From positions 868,001 to 932,000 of the forward strand of contig NZ_VMHP01000001.1 of assembly GCF_008795985.1 (NCBI RefSeq): a stretch of 64,000 bases of DNA, written 5' to 3'. Below are positions 30,769-40,639 of this stretch, one piece after another. Every line of letters begins with the position of its first letter. Position 1 is the first letter of the stretch. Under the pieces are notes generated by a model that ran no database searches, was not told where the DNA came from, and saw nothing but the letters and a program-made list of their open reading frames with translations. The position numbers and the translations under genes were made by a program. This DNA comes from Marinobacter halotolerans. GTDB lineage: Bacteria; Pseudomonadota; Gammaproteobacteria; Pseudomonadales; Oleiphilaceae.

Positions 30769-32039
30769 TGGTTGCTCAAAATCTGAAACACGCGCTTTTC
30801 TGCGCCTTTATTACGCTGGTGATTTCCTACCCGATTCTCGGATTCAACCTCGAGGCCCGGGGCATCGATATCACACTAACCGGCGCCCAGGGCTCGACCA
30901 TCGCCATGGTTTTTCTGGCCGCAGTGGTGGTATTCCTGTTCCAGCTGTTCCGTGACCACATCATGGCGGGGCTTAGAGGCATTCCCAATCCGCTGCCAGA
31001 CACCAAAAAACCGCCCATGGCGGAAAACCGGCGGGCGAAGATCGAATCCTGGATACTGACCGCGGGTCTTGTGCTCGCACTGTTCTGGCCCTTCTTCGCT
31101 TCTCGCGGGGCAGTGGACCTGGCAACGCTGGTGCTGATTTACGTCATGCTGGCCCTGGGCCTGAACGTGGTGGTGGGTCTGGCAGGCCTTTTGGACCTGG
31201 GCTATGTGGCGTTCTACGCCGTTGGTGCCTATACATTCGCCCTACTGTCCAATTATTACGGTATCTCCTTCTGGATGGCCCTGCCCATCGGGGCACTGCT
31301 GGCTGCCCTGTTTGGCCTTGTACTCGGTTTTCCAGTACTCCGGCTCAGGGGGGATTACCTGGCAATCGTGACGCTGGGGTTCGGCGAAATCATCCGTATC
31401 CTGCTCAATAACTGGACCACCCTCACCGGTGGACCCAACGGCATTGGCGGCATCCCCGAGCCCACCCTGTTCGGAATGGAATTCGGCCGGCGGGTCAAAG
31501 AGGAAGGCAATACGTCCTTCCACGAGACCTTTGGCATTGCCTACAGTGGCGAGGACAAGGTGATTTTCCTCTATCTGATTTCCCTGGTGCTGGCGGTCAT
31601 TACTGCCCTGATCATTCGCCGGCTTATGCGCATGCCGGTGGGCCGGGCCTGGGAAGCACTGCGGGAAGACGAGATCGCCGCTCGCTCACTGGGCCTGAGC
31701 CGCACCGCCGTCAAGCTGACCGCCTTTACCATCGGCGCCTTCTTCGCCGGTTTTGCCGGCACGGTGTTCGCCTCCAAGCAGGGCTTTATCAGCCCAGAAT
31801 CCTTTGTGTTCCTGGAATCAGCGATCATTCTGGCCATTGTGGTACTCGGCGGCATGGGTTCACAGCTGGGCGTCATCCTGGCGGCCATTGCCGTGACCAT
31901 CCTGCCGGAGCTGGCCCGTGAGTTTTCCGAATACCGCATGCTGATCTTCGGTGCCGCCATGGTGCTGATGATGGTCTGGCGACCCCAGGGACTGGTCCCC
32001 ATGCGCCGCATTCACATCGAACTGAAAAAGCAGGAGTGA
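30768..32039 (+). CDS. livM: Branched-chain amino acid ABC transporter permease
   Basis: A 423-residue LivM/BraE permease, longer than many because it keeps an N-terminal two-span extension (residues 1-70) before the core. The core contains [24 protein letters not shown] and the interaction loop [18 protein letters not shown]. LivH and LivM are expected to form the heterodimeric channel. Confidence 0.94.
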   Translation: MVAQNLKHALFCAFITLVISYPILGFNLEARGIDITLTGAQGSTIAMVFLAAVVVFLFQLFRDHIMAGLRGIPNPLPDTKKPPMAENRRAKIESWILTAGLVLALFWPFFASRGAVDLATLVLIYVMLALGLNVVVGLAGLLDLGYVAFYAVGAYTFALLSNYYGISFWMALPIGALLAALFGLVLGFPVLRLRGDYLAIVTLGFGEIIRILLNNWTTLTGGPNGIGGIPEPTLFGMEFGRRVKEEGNTSFHETFGIAYSGEDKVIFLYLISLVLAVITALIIRRLMRMPVGRAWEALREDEIAARSLGLSRTAVKLTAFTIGAFFAGFAGTVFASKQGFISPESFVFLESAIILAIVVLGGMGSQLGVILAAIAVTILPELAREFSEYRMLIFGAAMVLMMVWRPQGLVPMRRIHIELKKQE

Positions 32040-32045
32040 CGGACG

Positions 32046-32801
32046 ATGCTTGAAGTACAGAATCTGTCCATGCGCTTTGGCGGCCTGCTGGCGGTAGACC
32101 AGGTGTCTCTGGACGTACAGGAACACGAAATCGTGTCCATCATCGGCCCCAACGGGGCCGGCAAAACCACCGTATTTAATTGTATGAGTGGTTTCTACAA
32201 GCCCACCGGCGGCAAGATCCTGTTTGAAGGGGCCGAAGTTCAGGGCAAACCGGACTTCAGGATTTCCCGGCTGGGCATGGTTCGCACCTTCCAGCACGTG
32301 CGGCTGTTCAGCCAGATGACGGTGGTGGAGAACCTGCTGGTGGCCCAACACCGGCACCTGAACACCAACCTGATTGCAGGCCTGTTCAAGACGCCGGACT
32401 ACAAGGCCCGCGAGCAGAAATCCCTGGACCGCGCCTCTTACTGGCTGGACCGTGTCGGGCTGACCGATATGGCCAACCGCGAGGCAGGCAACCTGGCCTA
32501 TGGCCAGCAGCGCAGGCTGGAAATTGCCCGGTGCATGGTCACCGAGCCCAAACTGCTGATGCTGGACGAGCCGGCTGCCGGCCTGAACCCGGCGGAAACC
32601 AAGGACCTCAACCAGCTGATCATTAGCCTGAAGGAAGACTACAACGTGTCTGTGGTGCTGATTGAACACGATATGAGCCTGGTCATGGACATCTCCGACC
32701 GGATCAACGTGATCAATCAGGGGCGGCCGCTAGCCAGCGGTACGCCGGACGAAATCCGTCAGAACGACGATGTAATCAAAGCCTATCTGGGTGAGGCCTG
32801 A
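32046..32801 (+). CDS. livG: Branched-chain amino acid ABC transporter ATPase
   Basis: A 251-residue ATPase: Walker A GPNGAGKTT, ABC signature LAYGQQRRLEIARCM (Y in place of the second serine), Walker B LLMLDEPAAGLNP, H-loop in IEHDMSLVM. It is 6 bases after livM and codirectional. Confidence 0.95.
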   Translation: MLEVQNLSMRFGGLLAVDQVSLDVQEHEIVSIIGPNGAGKTTVFNCMSGFYKPTGGKILFEGAEVQGKPDFRISRLGMVRTFQHVRLFSQMTVVENLLVAQHRHLNTNLIAGLFKTPDYKAREQKSLDRASYWLDRVGLTDMANREAGNLAYGQQRRLEIARCMVTEPKLLMLDEPAAGLNPAETKDLNQLIISLKEDYNVSVVLIEHDMSLVMDISDRINVINQGRPLASGTPDEIRQNDDVIKAYLGEA

Positions 32802-32810
32802 GGAAATATC

Positions 32811-33512
32811 ATGCTTGTACTAGAAGACGTCCATACCCACTACGGCAAGATTGAAGCGCTTCACGGCGTATCGGTGGAAGTAAAGAAGGGTGAGATCGTG
32901 TCGCTGATCGGCGCCAACGGTGCCGGTAAAACCACCTTGCTGATGACTGTCTGCGGCAACCCCCAGGCAAGCTCGGGCCGGGTGATCCTGGAAGGCCGGG
33001 ACATTACCCGCGATCCGACCGCGACAATCATGCGGTCGGGCATTTCCATCGTGCCGGAAGGTCGCCGGGTCTTTTCCGGGCTGACCGTTGAAGAAAACCT
33101 GCACATGGGCGGTTTCTTCAACACCAAGTCCGAAATCCGCAAAAGCATCGAGCACGTGTACGAGCTCTTCCCCCGACTCAAGGAACGTGAGCAGCAGCGC
33201 GCAGGCACTATGTCCGGCGGCGAGCAGCAGATGCTGGCCATTGGCCGGGCACTGATGAGCAAGCCCAACATGATTATCCTGGACGAGCCCTCCCTGGGGC
33301 TGGCGCCACTGGTGATCAAGCAGATCTTCGAGATCATCGGCAAGCTGCGGGAAGAAGGCATTACCGTGTTTCTGGTGGAGCAGAATGCCCATCAGGCGCT
33401 AAACCTTGCTGATCGGGGCTACGTTCTGGAAACCGGGCGCATTCGCCTTCACGATACCGGCAAGAACCTGCTGGAAAACCCGGAAGTTCAGAACGCCTAC
33501 CTGGGCGGCTGA
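32811..33512 (+). CDS. livF: Branched-chain amino acid ABC transporter ATPase
   Basis: A 233-residue ATPase: Walker A GANGAGKTT, signature MSGGEQQMLAIGRAL, Walker B MIILDEPSLGLAP, and EQNAH where most ABC ATPases have an H-loop histidine after the aspartate (Q/N here is common in LivF). It ends the liv operon, followed by a strong terminator. Confidence 0.95.
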   Translation: MLVLEDVHTHYGKIEALHGVSVEVKKGEIVSLIGANGAGKTTLLMTVCGNPQASSGRVILEGRDITRDPTATIMRSGISIVPEGRRVFSGLTVEENLHMGGFFNTKSEIRKSIEHVYELFPRLKEREQQRAGTMSGGEQQMLAIGRALMSKPNMIILDEPSLGLAPLVIKQIFEIIGKLREEGITVFLVEQNAHQALNLADRGYVLETGRIRLHDTGKNLLENPEVQNAYLGG

Positions 33513-33545
33513 ACCTACGGCCGAACATTCAGGCCTGCAAACAGA

Positions 33546-33585
33546 AAGGGCCGGAGCATGCTGCCATGCTCCGGCCCTTATTTAT
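33546..33585. terminator. Bidirectional terminator after livF
   Basis: Stem AAGGGCCGGAGCATG / CATGCTCCGGCCCTT, loop CTGC, followed by TTATTTATTT. It also serves the convergent lipoprotein gene. Confidence 0.9.
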
Positions 33586-33605
33586 TTACTCAGGCGAAGA
33601 GAATC

Positions 33606-34058
33606 TTACTTGATGCTCTTGATGGTGCCTTTGTAGCCTTCAACGGTTACATCGATGGTACCGAAGAAACCATAGCCTTCCTGCTTCACGGTGTAACGCG
33701 GAGCAATGATCACGTCAGCACCGGATTCGGTAACCGCGTTGTAGGCCGCAGCAGCCTTGACCTTCTCAACCAGGCTGGCACCGCCGATCGGCAGTGGCAG
33801 AAGCCCTGCGCCGCCGGCCGGGCTGACACCGTATGCGATACCATCGGCGTACTCTTTCTCAGCGCCCAGGGTCAGAAGACCGAACAGCTGGGTAACTGAG
33901 GATTCGCCAGTGATCTTCTCACCAACTTCGATATCTGCCTTGACTTCAGTCTGGACAGAACCGGTCAGCGGCAGCGAGGGTGCGCTTGTATTCAGTGAGC
34001 TGCAGCCGGACAGTGCGCCAGCGAAAACCAGTGAGGAAGCAATAAGTAGTTTTTTCAA
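33606..34058 (-). CDS. Small lipoprotein of unknown function
   Basis: 150 residues with a lipoprotein signal (MKKLLIASSLVFAGALSGC, lipobox ALSGC). The mature part is rich in Gly/Ala and beta-prone: ...TQLFGLLTLGAEKEYADGI then VIIAPRYTVKQEGYGFFGT. No catalytic motif is seen, and I do not recognise the family. The start is TTG at 34058 preceded by GGAG. A promoter TTGTTA-17-TATAGT (34104-34132) lies upstream. Confidence 0.75.
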   Translation of the reverse strand: MKKLLIASSLVFAGALSGCSSLNTSAPSLPLTGSVQTEVKADIEVGEKITGESSVTQLFGLLTLGAEKEYADGIAYGVSPAGGAGLLPLPIGGASLVEKVKAAAAYNAVTESGADVIIAPRYTVKQEGYGFFGTIDVTVEGYKGTIKSIK

Positions 34059-34103
34059 AACGGTGTCTCCATGTGTTGGTTGTGAGCCTTCTTGGCCGCG
34101 CGC

Positions 34104-34147
34104 ACTATACCCAAACCGCTCCTATATAACAATATCGCCAATATTGT
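34104..34147. promoter_or_regulatory. Promoter and palindrome upstream of the small lipoprotein
   Basis: On the minus strand TTGTTA (34127-34132) and TATAGT (34104-34109) are 17 bases apart. A perfect inverted repeat, ACAATAT-CGCCA-ATATTGT (34129-34147), overlaps the -35 box and could be a repressor or activator site. The remaining bases up to the next gene at 34333 hold a possible plus-strand -10 (TATACT, 34241-34246). Confidence 0.55.
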
Positions 34148-34332
34148 GTAATTTTTATGCAATTAAGAATTAACCAGATTGCAGTTTGTTGCCGTTACCG
34201 CTGTTCAGTCTTTCGGCGCTTGCCTTCACTGCATATGAACTATACTCAGAGGCAACGGTCGATTTGTCTTCATGCAGTAGCCAGTCAGGGCCGTTAGTGC
34301 GACGACAGCTAAAATCAAACAAGGAGTTGATA

Positions 34333-34800
34333 ATGATGAAAAAACTGATCGCAGGTGCATTGCTGATGGGCGCTTCCACACTCGCCTTCGCCCAGCCGGG
34401 TTGCGGTGTCGGAGCCATGATCTGGAAGGGCCAGTCAGGTATTGCGCCCCACGTTCTGGCCGCCACCACGAACGGAACCTTTGGTAACCAGACCTTCGGC
34501 ATGACAACCGGCACCCTGGGATGCCAGACCAACGAATCTGTCCGGTCCATGGCGATGTACATGAACAGCAACATCGATAAAGTGGCAAGGGACATGTCCA
34601 GAGGCACCGGGGAAAACCTCGACACACTGGCGGTGCTGCTGGGCGTAGACGAAGCGGATCGTGAATCTTTCCGCACGCTGCTCCACGACAACTTTGCCAC
34701 CATCTTCCCGACCTCAGAGACCACCTCTGGCGAAGCGGTTGATAGCATTGTAGCGCTACTTGAGCAGGACAAGAACTTGAGCAAGTACATAGCGGCTTAA
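34333..34800 (+). CDS. Secreted DUF3015-type protein
   Basis: 155 residues. The signal peptide MMKKLIAGALLMGASTLAFA precedes QPGCGVGAMIWKGQSG and TFGMTTGTLGCQTN; the C-G-x-G-x-x-x-W-K-G start and second cysteine match DUF3015 proteins. The function is unknown, probably periplasmic. The ATG at 34333 (or 34336) has AAGGAG six bases upstream; the longer in-frame reading from 34186 lacks a signal peptide. After the stop there is a 16-base palindrome GGCCCGAATTCGGGCC (34807-34822) without a T-run. Confidence 0.78.
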   Translation: MMKKLIAGALLMGASTLAFAQPGCGVGAMIWKGQSGIAPHVLAATTNGTFGNQTFGMTTGTLGCQTNESVRSMAMYMNSNIDKVARDMSRGTGENLDTLAVLLGVDEADRESFRTLLHDNFATIFPTSETTSGEAVDSIVALLEQDKNLSKYIAA

Positions 34801-34926
34801 CAACCCGGCCCGAATTCGGGCCTGTTCAGGGACGAAGGCCAATGCCACGGACGGCACACTTTCCTTTCCCTCCGGACATCCGTTAATCTTTCAGCAGTTT
34901 TTGCCACGGGGATCGAACGTTCTTCC

Positions 34927-36798
34927 ATGCGCCACCCTCTTCACCTCGCGCTCTACCTTGCGCTGACCATTGCCGGGCTGGTCCCTGCCCTGGTTAATGC
35001 GGCGCCAGACATTCCGGATGATCTCCACGAAGACCCCGCCTGGCTAACACTGGTTCATTATCAGCCAGAAAAATTCGGGTCCGGATATAAAGGCCAGGCC
35101 GATGATCAGGGGTTCTATCTCAGCGACCAGGGCAAAACGTCTCCAAGAGCGGAACTACAGGCGACCGTTGACGCGATAACCGCACCGGGTGGAGGGGAAG
35201 ACCATGCACGCTGCCGGTTTCCCGCCCGCGACCGCTGGCTGCGAAAACAACTCGATCTGCCCCAGACACCGATCAACTGCCCCGATTTTGAGCAGTGGTC
35301 AGAAACACTGAATACGGAAACCGTCACACTGGTGTTTGCAGCCTCCTATCTGAACAGCCCGTCGTCCATGTTCGGCCACACCTTCCTGCGGCTGGACCCG
35401 CCCCAGGAAGACGCCGAGACAAACCTGTTGCTGGCCAGCACCATCTCTTACGCGGCGGACGCCGCCGCCCATGACAGTGAAATCCTGTTTGCCTACAAGG
35501 GTATTTTTGGCGGCTACCCGGGCATCACAACCATTCAGCCCTACTATGAGAAAATCCGGCTCTATTCCGACATTGAACACCGGGACCTCTGGGAATACCG
35601 CCTTAACCTCACGCCAGAAGAAGTCGACATGCTGTTGGCCCACACCTGGGAAATTCGCAGCCACAATTTCGATTACTATTTCTTTGACGAGAACTGCGCC
35701 TACCGCTTGCTGGCACTCATTGACGTGGCGCGCCCCGGAACTGACCTTCTGGGCGAAGTAAGCACTCACGCCATACCGTCGGATACCGTTCGCTGGGTGT
35801 TCGACAAGGACCTGGTGAGTGATGTTCACTATCGCCCGTCAGCTGCCACAGAAGTCAGTTACGCCATCGGCCAGCTGCCGCAAGACCATCAGACCCTGGC
35901 TGCCGCCATAGCCAATGGTTACGTCAAGCCCGACGCTCAGGAAGTAAAGGCCCTGCCGGACGCCGAGCGGGCCCGGGTGCTGGACACCACTTACGATTAC
36001 GTGCGTTACAAAAGCGAAGCCGATGACTGGCCCAGGGACATTGCCGCACCGCTGTCCTACGAACTGCTGCGTGAGCGCAGCGAAATCGACAACGCCCCGA
36101 CAGTACCCGAACCGCCAACACCACGCGTGCGTGACGATCAAGGCCACGATACCTTTCGGGCCAGTATCAGCGGCGGCCAACTGGGAGACCGCAATTTTAC
36201 TGAACTCACCCTGCGCCCCGCCTACCACGACATACTCGACCCACCGGCCGGCTACCGCAAAGGCGCCCAGCTCCAGTTCCTGCGCCTGGATGCGCGACTG
36301 TATATGGATAACAACGAAGTACAGATAGAACAGCTGACCGGCGTGGAGATCCGCTCCCTCTCCCCTCGCGACCAGTTCTTCTCGCCCCTGTCCTGGCAGG
36401 TAGGCTTTGGCGGCCGCCGCACCGACACTGAAACAGACCGGGTGTTTACACCCTATCTGGATGGCGGCGCAGGAGGAAGCTGGTGGCTTGCCGGCGGCAC
36501 ACGGGCTTTCGCCATTGCCACCGCCGACCTGGAAATCGACGACGACCTGCGCCGAGGTTACGACGCTGCCCCCGGCGCCGACCTGGGCATCCTCCACCAG
36601 AACAACCGCTTCAGCCTGTTAGGGGGCGTGAAAACCAAAGCCTGGATCGTCAGTAGCCAGCACCGCCAGGACCTGGCCTACCTGGAAGCCAACTGGCACA
36701 TCGGGCGGGACTTCAGCCTGTTCGGAAAATTCAGCCGTGAAGACCACTACGACAGGTACCGCAGCGAATGGCAACTCGGACTCCACGCGTACTTTTAA
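34927..36798 (+). CDS. DUF4105 (Lnb-like) envelope protein
   Basis: A 623-residue exported protein with a signal peptide ending near VNAAPDIP. The DUF4105 core carries SSMFGHTFLRLD (histidine) and FFDENCAYRLLALID (cysteine), the conserved pair of this family, which is related to the papain-like N-terminal domain of lipoprotein acyltransferase-like proteins. The C-terminal half (about 390-623) is rich in alternating hydrophobic strands and ends in an aromatic (LGLHAYF), suggesting an outer-membrane barrel. The activity is not established. It overlaps the following lipoprotein hydrolase by 31 bases. Confidence 0.72.
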   Translation: MRHPLHLALYLALTIAGLVPALVNAAPDIPDDLHEDPAWLTLVHYQPEKFGSGYKGQADDQGFYLSDQGKTSPRAELQATVDAITAPGGGEDHARCRFPARDRWLRKQLDLPQTPINCPDFEQWSETLNTETVTLVFAASYLNSPSSMFGHTFLRLDPPQEDAETNLLLASTISYAADAAAHDSEILFAYKGIFGGYPGITTIQPYYEKIRLYSDIEHRDLWEYRLNLTPEEVDMLLAHTWEIRSHNFDYYFFDENCAYRLLALIDVARPGTDLLGEVSTHAIPSDTVRWVFDKDLVSDVHYRPSAATEVSYAIGQLPQDHQTLAAAIANGYVKPDAQEVKALPDAERARVLDTTYDYVRYKSEADDWPRDIAAPLSYELLRERSEIDNAPTVPEPPTPRVRDDQGHDTFRASISGGQLGDRNFTELTLRPAYHDILDPPAGYRKGAQLQFLRLDARLYMDNNEVQIEQLTGVEIRSLSPRDQFFSPLSWQVGFGGRRTDTETDRVFTPYLDGGAGGSWWLAGGTRAFAIATADLEIDDDLRRGYDAAPGADLGILHQNNRFSLLGGVKTKAWIVSSQHRQDLAYLEANWHIGRDFSLFGKFSREDHYDRYRSEWQLGLHAYF

Positions 36799-37634
36799 AC
36801 ACCCGGAAAACACTGACCGGCCTGGCCGCAACGCTGACACTCATGTTGCTGACCGGTTGCAGCAGCGTCTTTTTCTACCCGGACCAGGTCACCTATGTGA
36901 CCCCGGACCGCCTGAACCTTGAATACGAAAACGTCTTCATCGAAACCCCGGACGGCGAAACCCTCCACGGCTGGTGGCTACCCGCCCAATCCGACCCCAA
37001 AGGCACCGTCTACTTCCTCCACGGCAACGCCCAGAACATCAGCAGCCACGTAATGAACGTCGCCTGGCTGCCTGAGGAGCGCTACAACGTCTTTTTGATC
37101 GACTACCGGGGATACGGGCGTTCCACCGGCGCACCGGACATAGAAGGCACCCTGCATGACTCAGAAGCCGGCCTGAGATGGCTGACAGAACACCCGGACG
37201 CCCAGAACCAACCCCTGTTCCTCCTCGGCCAGAGCCTCGGCGGCGCCCTGGGCACCACCCTGGCCAGCGAATGGGTCAAACGCGGCGAACAACCACCCCT
37301 GGACGGCGTCATCGTCGACGGCACCTTCTCTGGCTTCCGCGCCATCGCCCGGGAAAAACTCGGCGACTTCTGGCTCACCTGGCCGTTACAGATTCCCCTG
37401 AGCTGGACCATTACAGACGAATACGAGGCTACTGACCAGATTGGCGATATTAGCCCAGTGCCGGTGATGGTGATTCACAGTGTTCGGGACGGGATTATCC
37501 CGTTTCACCACGGGCAGCGGTTATATGATGCGGCGGCAGAACCAAAGCGGTTTTTGCAGACAGATACGGGGCATGCTTCGACATTCGTGATTCCGGGGTA
37601 CAAGCAAGAAGTGCTGGAGTTCATGAGACAGTAG
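36768..37634 (+). CDS. Alpha/beta hydrolase, lipoprotein
   Basis: 288 residues. A hydrophobic start and lipobox LLTGC (Cys31) mark a lipoprotein; the catalytic body has FLHGNAQNISSH (oxyanion), GQSLGGALG (serine nucleophile), HSVRDGIIPFHHG (acid) and GHASTFV (histidine). The arrangement is that of the BAAT/YfiP-like serine esterases at the membrane. Its first 31 bases overlap the DUF4105 gene, so the two proteins are likely made together and may act on the same envelope substrate. The substrate is unknown. Confidence 0.82.
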   Translation: MATRTPRVLLNTRKTLTGLAATLTLMLLTGCSSVFFYPDQVTYVTPDRLNLEYENVFIETPDGETLHGWWLPAQSDPKGTVYFLHGNAQNISSHVMNVAWLPEERYNVFLIDYRGYGRSTGAPDIEGTLHDSEAGLRWLTEHPDAQNQPLFLLGQSLGGALGTTLASEWVKRGEQPPLDGVIVDGTFSGFRAIAREKLGDFWLTWPLQIPLSWTITDEYEATDQIGDISPVPVMVIHSVRDGIIPFHHGQRLYDAAAEPKRFLQTDTGHASTFVIPGYKQEVLEFMRQ

Positions 37635-37657
37635 GCGCGAACCAGTTCCGGAGCGCG

Positions 37658-37757
37658 CGCCGGGCAAGGCTGTTCAGGAACGTGCGGAGCCATGGATGGC
37701 GGAGCCCGAGCCCACAGGGACGTGCTTGTGGCGTTTCCTGAACAGCCTTGCCCGGCG
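37658..37757 (+). repeat. Dispersed hairpin element, copy 1
   Basis: Perfect 23-base inverted arms (37658-37680 and 37735-37757; CGCCGGGCAAGGCTGT... and its complement) surround a 54-base loop (37681-37734). The loop contains GCCATGGATGGCGGAGC, then GACGTGCTTGTGGCGT. The same loop in the opposite orientation occurs at 58842-58896 with different arms. It lies between a convergent gene pair (lipoprotein hydrolase and pnp). It can be read as a small peptide ATGGAT.. but that is not claimed. Confidence 0.8.
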
Positions 37758-37784
37758 TGCTCTGGCGCCAAAACGATCAGACAT

Positions 37785-37823
37785 AAAAAAACCCGCCAGA
37801 CTCAAACGAGTGGCGGGTTTTTT
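37785..37823. terminator. Terminator of pnp and of the lipoprotein hydrolase
   Basis: AAAAAAACCCGCCA / TGGCGGGTTTTTT with a short inner pairing ACTC/GAGT. A- and T-runs on both sides allow function in both directions between the convergent genes. Confidence 0.9.
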
Positions 37824-37849
37824 GTCGGACTACAGCTTGCAGCGCAGAA

Positions 37850-39973
37850 TTACAAGGCGGAAAGATCCGTCGGCTGCTCACCTTCCTTCACTTCTTTCAT
37901 GGACAGCTTCACGCGACCACGGTTGTCCACATCCAGAACCTTCACCAGAACTTCCTGACCTTCGCTCAGCTCGTCAGTGACGTTCTCGATGCGACGCTCG
38001 GAGATCTGGGAAATGTGCACCAGACCATCCTTGCCAGGCAGGATGTTAACGAAAGCACCGAAGTCCACAATGCGCTCAACGCGGCCACTGTAGATAGCGC
38101 CCACTTCGATTTCAGCAGTGATTTCCATCACCCGCTTCATCGCCGCATTGGCCGCTTCCTGGTTATCGGCGTAGATCTTCACGTTGCCGTCATCATCCAG
38201 ATCGATAGATGCACCGGTCTCGTCACAGATAGAACGGATCACAGAACCGCCCTTACCGATGACATCGCGGATCTTCTCCGGGTTTATCTTGATGGTGGTG
38301 ATGCTCGGCGCGCGGCTGGACAGTTCCTTGCGCGGCGCAGAGATTACCTTCGCCATCTCGCCCAGAATGTGCAGACGTGCAGCGTTGGCCTGCTCCAGAG
38401 CGATTTCCATGATTTCGTCGGTAATGCCCTGAATCTTGATATCCATCTGCAGCGCAGTGATACCTTCAGAGGTACCGGCCACCTTGAAGTCCATATCGCC
38501 GAGGTGATCCTCGTCACCCAGGATATCGGTCAGAACCGCGAACTTGTCGCCTTCTTTGACCAGACCCATGGCGATACCGGCAACCGGCGCCTTGATCGGC
38601 ACACCGGCGTCCATCAGCGCCAGGGAAGAACCACAGACAGACGCCATGGAGCTGGAACCGTTGGATTCCGTGATCTCGGATACCGCACGAATGGTGTACG
38701 GGAATTCTTCCATGGTCGGCATAACCGCAGCCACACCACGCTTCGCCAGACGGCCATGACCAACTTCACGACGACCCGGGGTACCTACACGGCCGGCTTC
38801 GCCGACAGAGTAAGGAGGAAAGTTGTAGTGGAACAGGAAGGGGTCTTTACGCTCGCCTTCCAGGGCATCGATGATCTGCATATCGCGGGCAGTGCCCAGC
38901 GTGGTGGTCACGATGGCCTGGGTTTCGCCACGGGTGAACAGGGCCGAACCGTGAGTGCTGGGCAGAACGCCCACTTCCACTTCGATCGGGCGAACGGTCT
39001 TGTTATCACGTCCGTCGATACGGGGCTTACCGTCGATAACCTGCTTGCGAACAATGGTCTTCTCGACCTTGCCGAAGTATTTCTTCACGTCATCCGCGGA
39101 AGGCTGGCCTTCCTCTTCACCCGCCAGTTTCTCAACCAGCGCGCTCTTGATTTCGCTCAGACGACCATAACGCTCCATCTTGTCACGGATGCTGTAGGCT
39201 TCTTCGATAGCGGTCGCCGCTTCGGCGTTAACAGCGTTCAAAAGCTCAGTGTTCTCGGCTTCAGGCTGCCATTCCCAGCGAGGCTTACCGACTTCTGCCG
39301 CCAGTTCCCTGATCGCGGTAATGGCCGTCTGCATTTCTTCGTGGCCGTAAAGTACGGCACCCAGCATCTGATCTTCGGTCAGGCCTTTGGCTTCGGACTC
39401 AACCATCAGGACGGCGTCGTCTGTACCGGCAACCACCATGTCCAGCAAAGACGTTTCCAGCTCCTCGAACGTTGGGTTCAGGAAATAGCCGCGCTCGTTG
39501 GTATAAGCAACCCGTGATGCACCAATGGGGCCGTCGAACGGAATACCGGAAATGGACAGCGCTGCAGAGGCAGCCAGCATCGCGGCAATATCCGGATCCT
39601 GATTCTTACTGGAAGACATGACCGTGGTGATGACCTGGGTCTCGTTCATGAATCCTTTCGGAAACAGCGGACGGATCGGACGGTCGATCAGACGGGATGT
39701 CAGGGTTTCTTTCTCGGACGGACGGCCTTCACGCTTGAAGAAGCCACCGGGGATTTTGCCCACGGCGTAGGTCTTCTCGAAGTAGTTGACGGTCAGCGGG
39801 AAAAACGGCTGGCCCGGCTTGGCTTCTTTCGCCGCGACCACGGTACCCAGTACCGAGATATCATCGACGGTGACCAGCACAGAGCCAGTCGCCTGGCGCG
39901 CGATGCGGCCGGTTTCGATGGTGACGGTCTTGCCGCCGAGTTCAAATGATTTTTTTACGGGCTTCAGATCCAC
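37850..39973 (-). CDS. pnp: Polynucleotide phosphorylase
   Basis: A 707-residue exoribonuclease/polymerase that degrades RNA with phosphate. It has two RNase PH-like halves (first with [18 protein letters not shown] and [21 protein letters not shown]; second with [20 protein letters not shown] and [15 protein letters not shown]), a KH domain ([14 protein letters not shown]) and an S1 domain at the C-terminus ([26 protein letters not shown]). It starts with GTG at 39973, five bases after AGGAG. It is the last gene of the rimP-pnp operon, behind rpsO and a hairpin-containing leader. Confidence 0.97.
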   Translation of the reverse strand: MDLKPVKKSFELGGKTVTIETGRIARQATGSVLVTVDDISVLGTVVAAKEAKPGQPFFPLTVNYFEKTYAVGKIPGGFFKREGRPSEKETLTSRLIDRPIRPLFPKGFMNETQVITTVMSSSKNQDPDIAAMLAASAALSISGIPFDGPIGASRVAYTNERGYFLNPTFEELETSLLDMVVAGTDDAVLMVESEAKGLTEDQMLGAVLYGHEEMQTAITAIRELAAEVGKPRWEWQPEAENTELLNAVNAEAATAIEEAYSIRDKMERYGRLSEIKSALVEKLAGEEEGQPSADDVKKYFGKVEKTIVRKQVIDGKPRIDGRDNKTVRPIEVEVGVLPSTHGSALFTRGETQAIVTTTLGTARDMQIIDALEGERKDPFLFHYNFPPYSVGEAGRVGTPGRREVGHGRLAKRGVAAVMPTMEEFPYTIRAVSEITESNGSSSMASVCGSSLALMDAGVPIKAPVAGIAMGLVKEGDKFAVLTDILGDEDHLGDMDFKVAGTSEGITALQMDIKIQGITDEIMEIALEQANAARLHILGEMAKVISAPRKELSSRAPSITTIKINPEKIRDVIGKGGSVIRSICDETGASIDLDDDGNVKIYADNQEAANAAMKRVMEITAEIEVGAIYSGRVERIVDFGAFVNILPGKDGLVHISQISERRIENVTDELSEGQEVLVKVLDVDNRGRVKLSMKEVKEGEQPTDLSAL

Positions 39974-40094
39974 GATTACTCCTGATTTAATCTTGATTTC
40001 AACTGTCCAGTAGACTCAGAGCAGCCGCCCATGCGGACTGTCTGTTTTTGCATCCGTCCCAGATGAACCAGAGAGCAACCTGTCCGAAAGCTAA

Positions 40095-40161
40095 CAGGCT
40101 GTTGCAAAACCCCGGGCACTGGCCGTTTTATACTTTGCCAGCCGGGCTTTTCAACAACCTG
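40095..40161 (-). promoter_or_regulatory. Long hairpin before pnp, with embedded promoter-like boxes
   Basis: On the minus strand CAGGTTGTTG... pairs with ...CAACAGCCTG and inner blocks AAAAGCCCGG/CCGGGGTTTT and CTGGC/GCCAG, giving a near-complete hairpin of about 25 bp. It stands about 120 bases before the pnp start, the place of the RNase III-processed stem in the Escherichia coli pnp leader. The same bases read as TTGAAA-16-TATAAA (40127-40154), a possible internal promoter. Both readings cannot hold for one transcript. Confidence 0.5.
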
Positions 40162-40236
40162 CTATCAATTTCAACTTTCCAATACGACAGGGAGTACTTC
40201 CAGAGTTCACTGACAGACACGATGCAGAAAAGCACA

Positions 40237-40262
40237 ACCGGCGAGGCTAATGCCCCACCGGT
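40237..40262 (-). terminator. Terminator-like hairpin after rpsO
   Basis: Reading the minus strand, ACCGGTGGGGC-ATTA-GCCTCGCCGGT forms an 11-bp stem with two G-T pairs, followed by TGTGCTTTTC. It corresponds to the rpsO t1 position of Escherichia coli, but the T-run is short, so it probably allows read-through into pnp. Confidence 0.6.
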
Positions 40263-40279
40263 CGTCAAGAACAATCAAA

Positions 40280-40549
40280 CTAGCGACGCAGGCTCAGACG
40301 CTGGATCAGCTCCAGGTAGCGGTCTGCGTTCTTGCGCTTCAGGTAATCAAGCAGCTTACGACGCTGGTTTACCATCCGGATCAGACCGCGGCGGGAATGG
40401 TGATCCTGCTTATTGGTCTTGAAGTGATCCTGCAGCTTGTTGATGTTGTGGCTCAACAGGGCAACCTGAACTTCAGGGGAACCTGTATCGCCTTCACCTT
40501 GCTGAAAGTCCTTAACAATCTGTGCTTTTTCTTCGGCCGAAAGAGCCAT
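40280..40549 (-). CDS. rpsO: 30S ribosomal protein S15
   Basis: 89 residues, full length and near-identical in layout to other S15 proteins ([22 protein letters not shown], then [21 protein letters not shown]). The ribosome binding site GAGGTGAG precedes the ATG. It sits 90 bases after truB. Regulation by S15 binding its own leader is known in other bacteria; no pseudoknot was verified here. Confidence 0.98.
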   Translation of the reverse strand: MALSAEEKAQIVKDFQQGEGDTGSPEVQVALLSHNINKLQDHFKTNKQDHHSRRGLIRMVNQRRKLLDYLKRKNADRYLELIQRLSLRR

Positions 40550-40639
40550 AACTCACCTCATTGTCGCGATGCTATAAATGTCCAGCCGAACCGCGCATCT
40601 CTACAGCCCGGCTAATAGGCAACAGCGTTCTCCACACTG

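Noticed and set aside
34807..34822. Palindrome GGCCCGAATTCGGGCC as terminator
   Set aside because: A perfect palindrome has no loop of its own and no T-run follows; it is noted only within the preceding gene entry.
37692..37958. Open frame beginning inside hairpin element copy 1
   Set aside because: It spans the terminator and reads into pnp antisense; the short shared peptide may be a by-product of the repeat.
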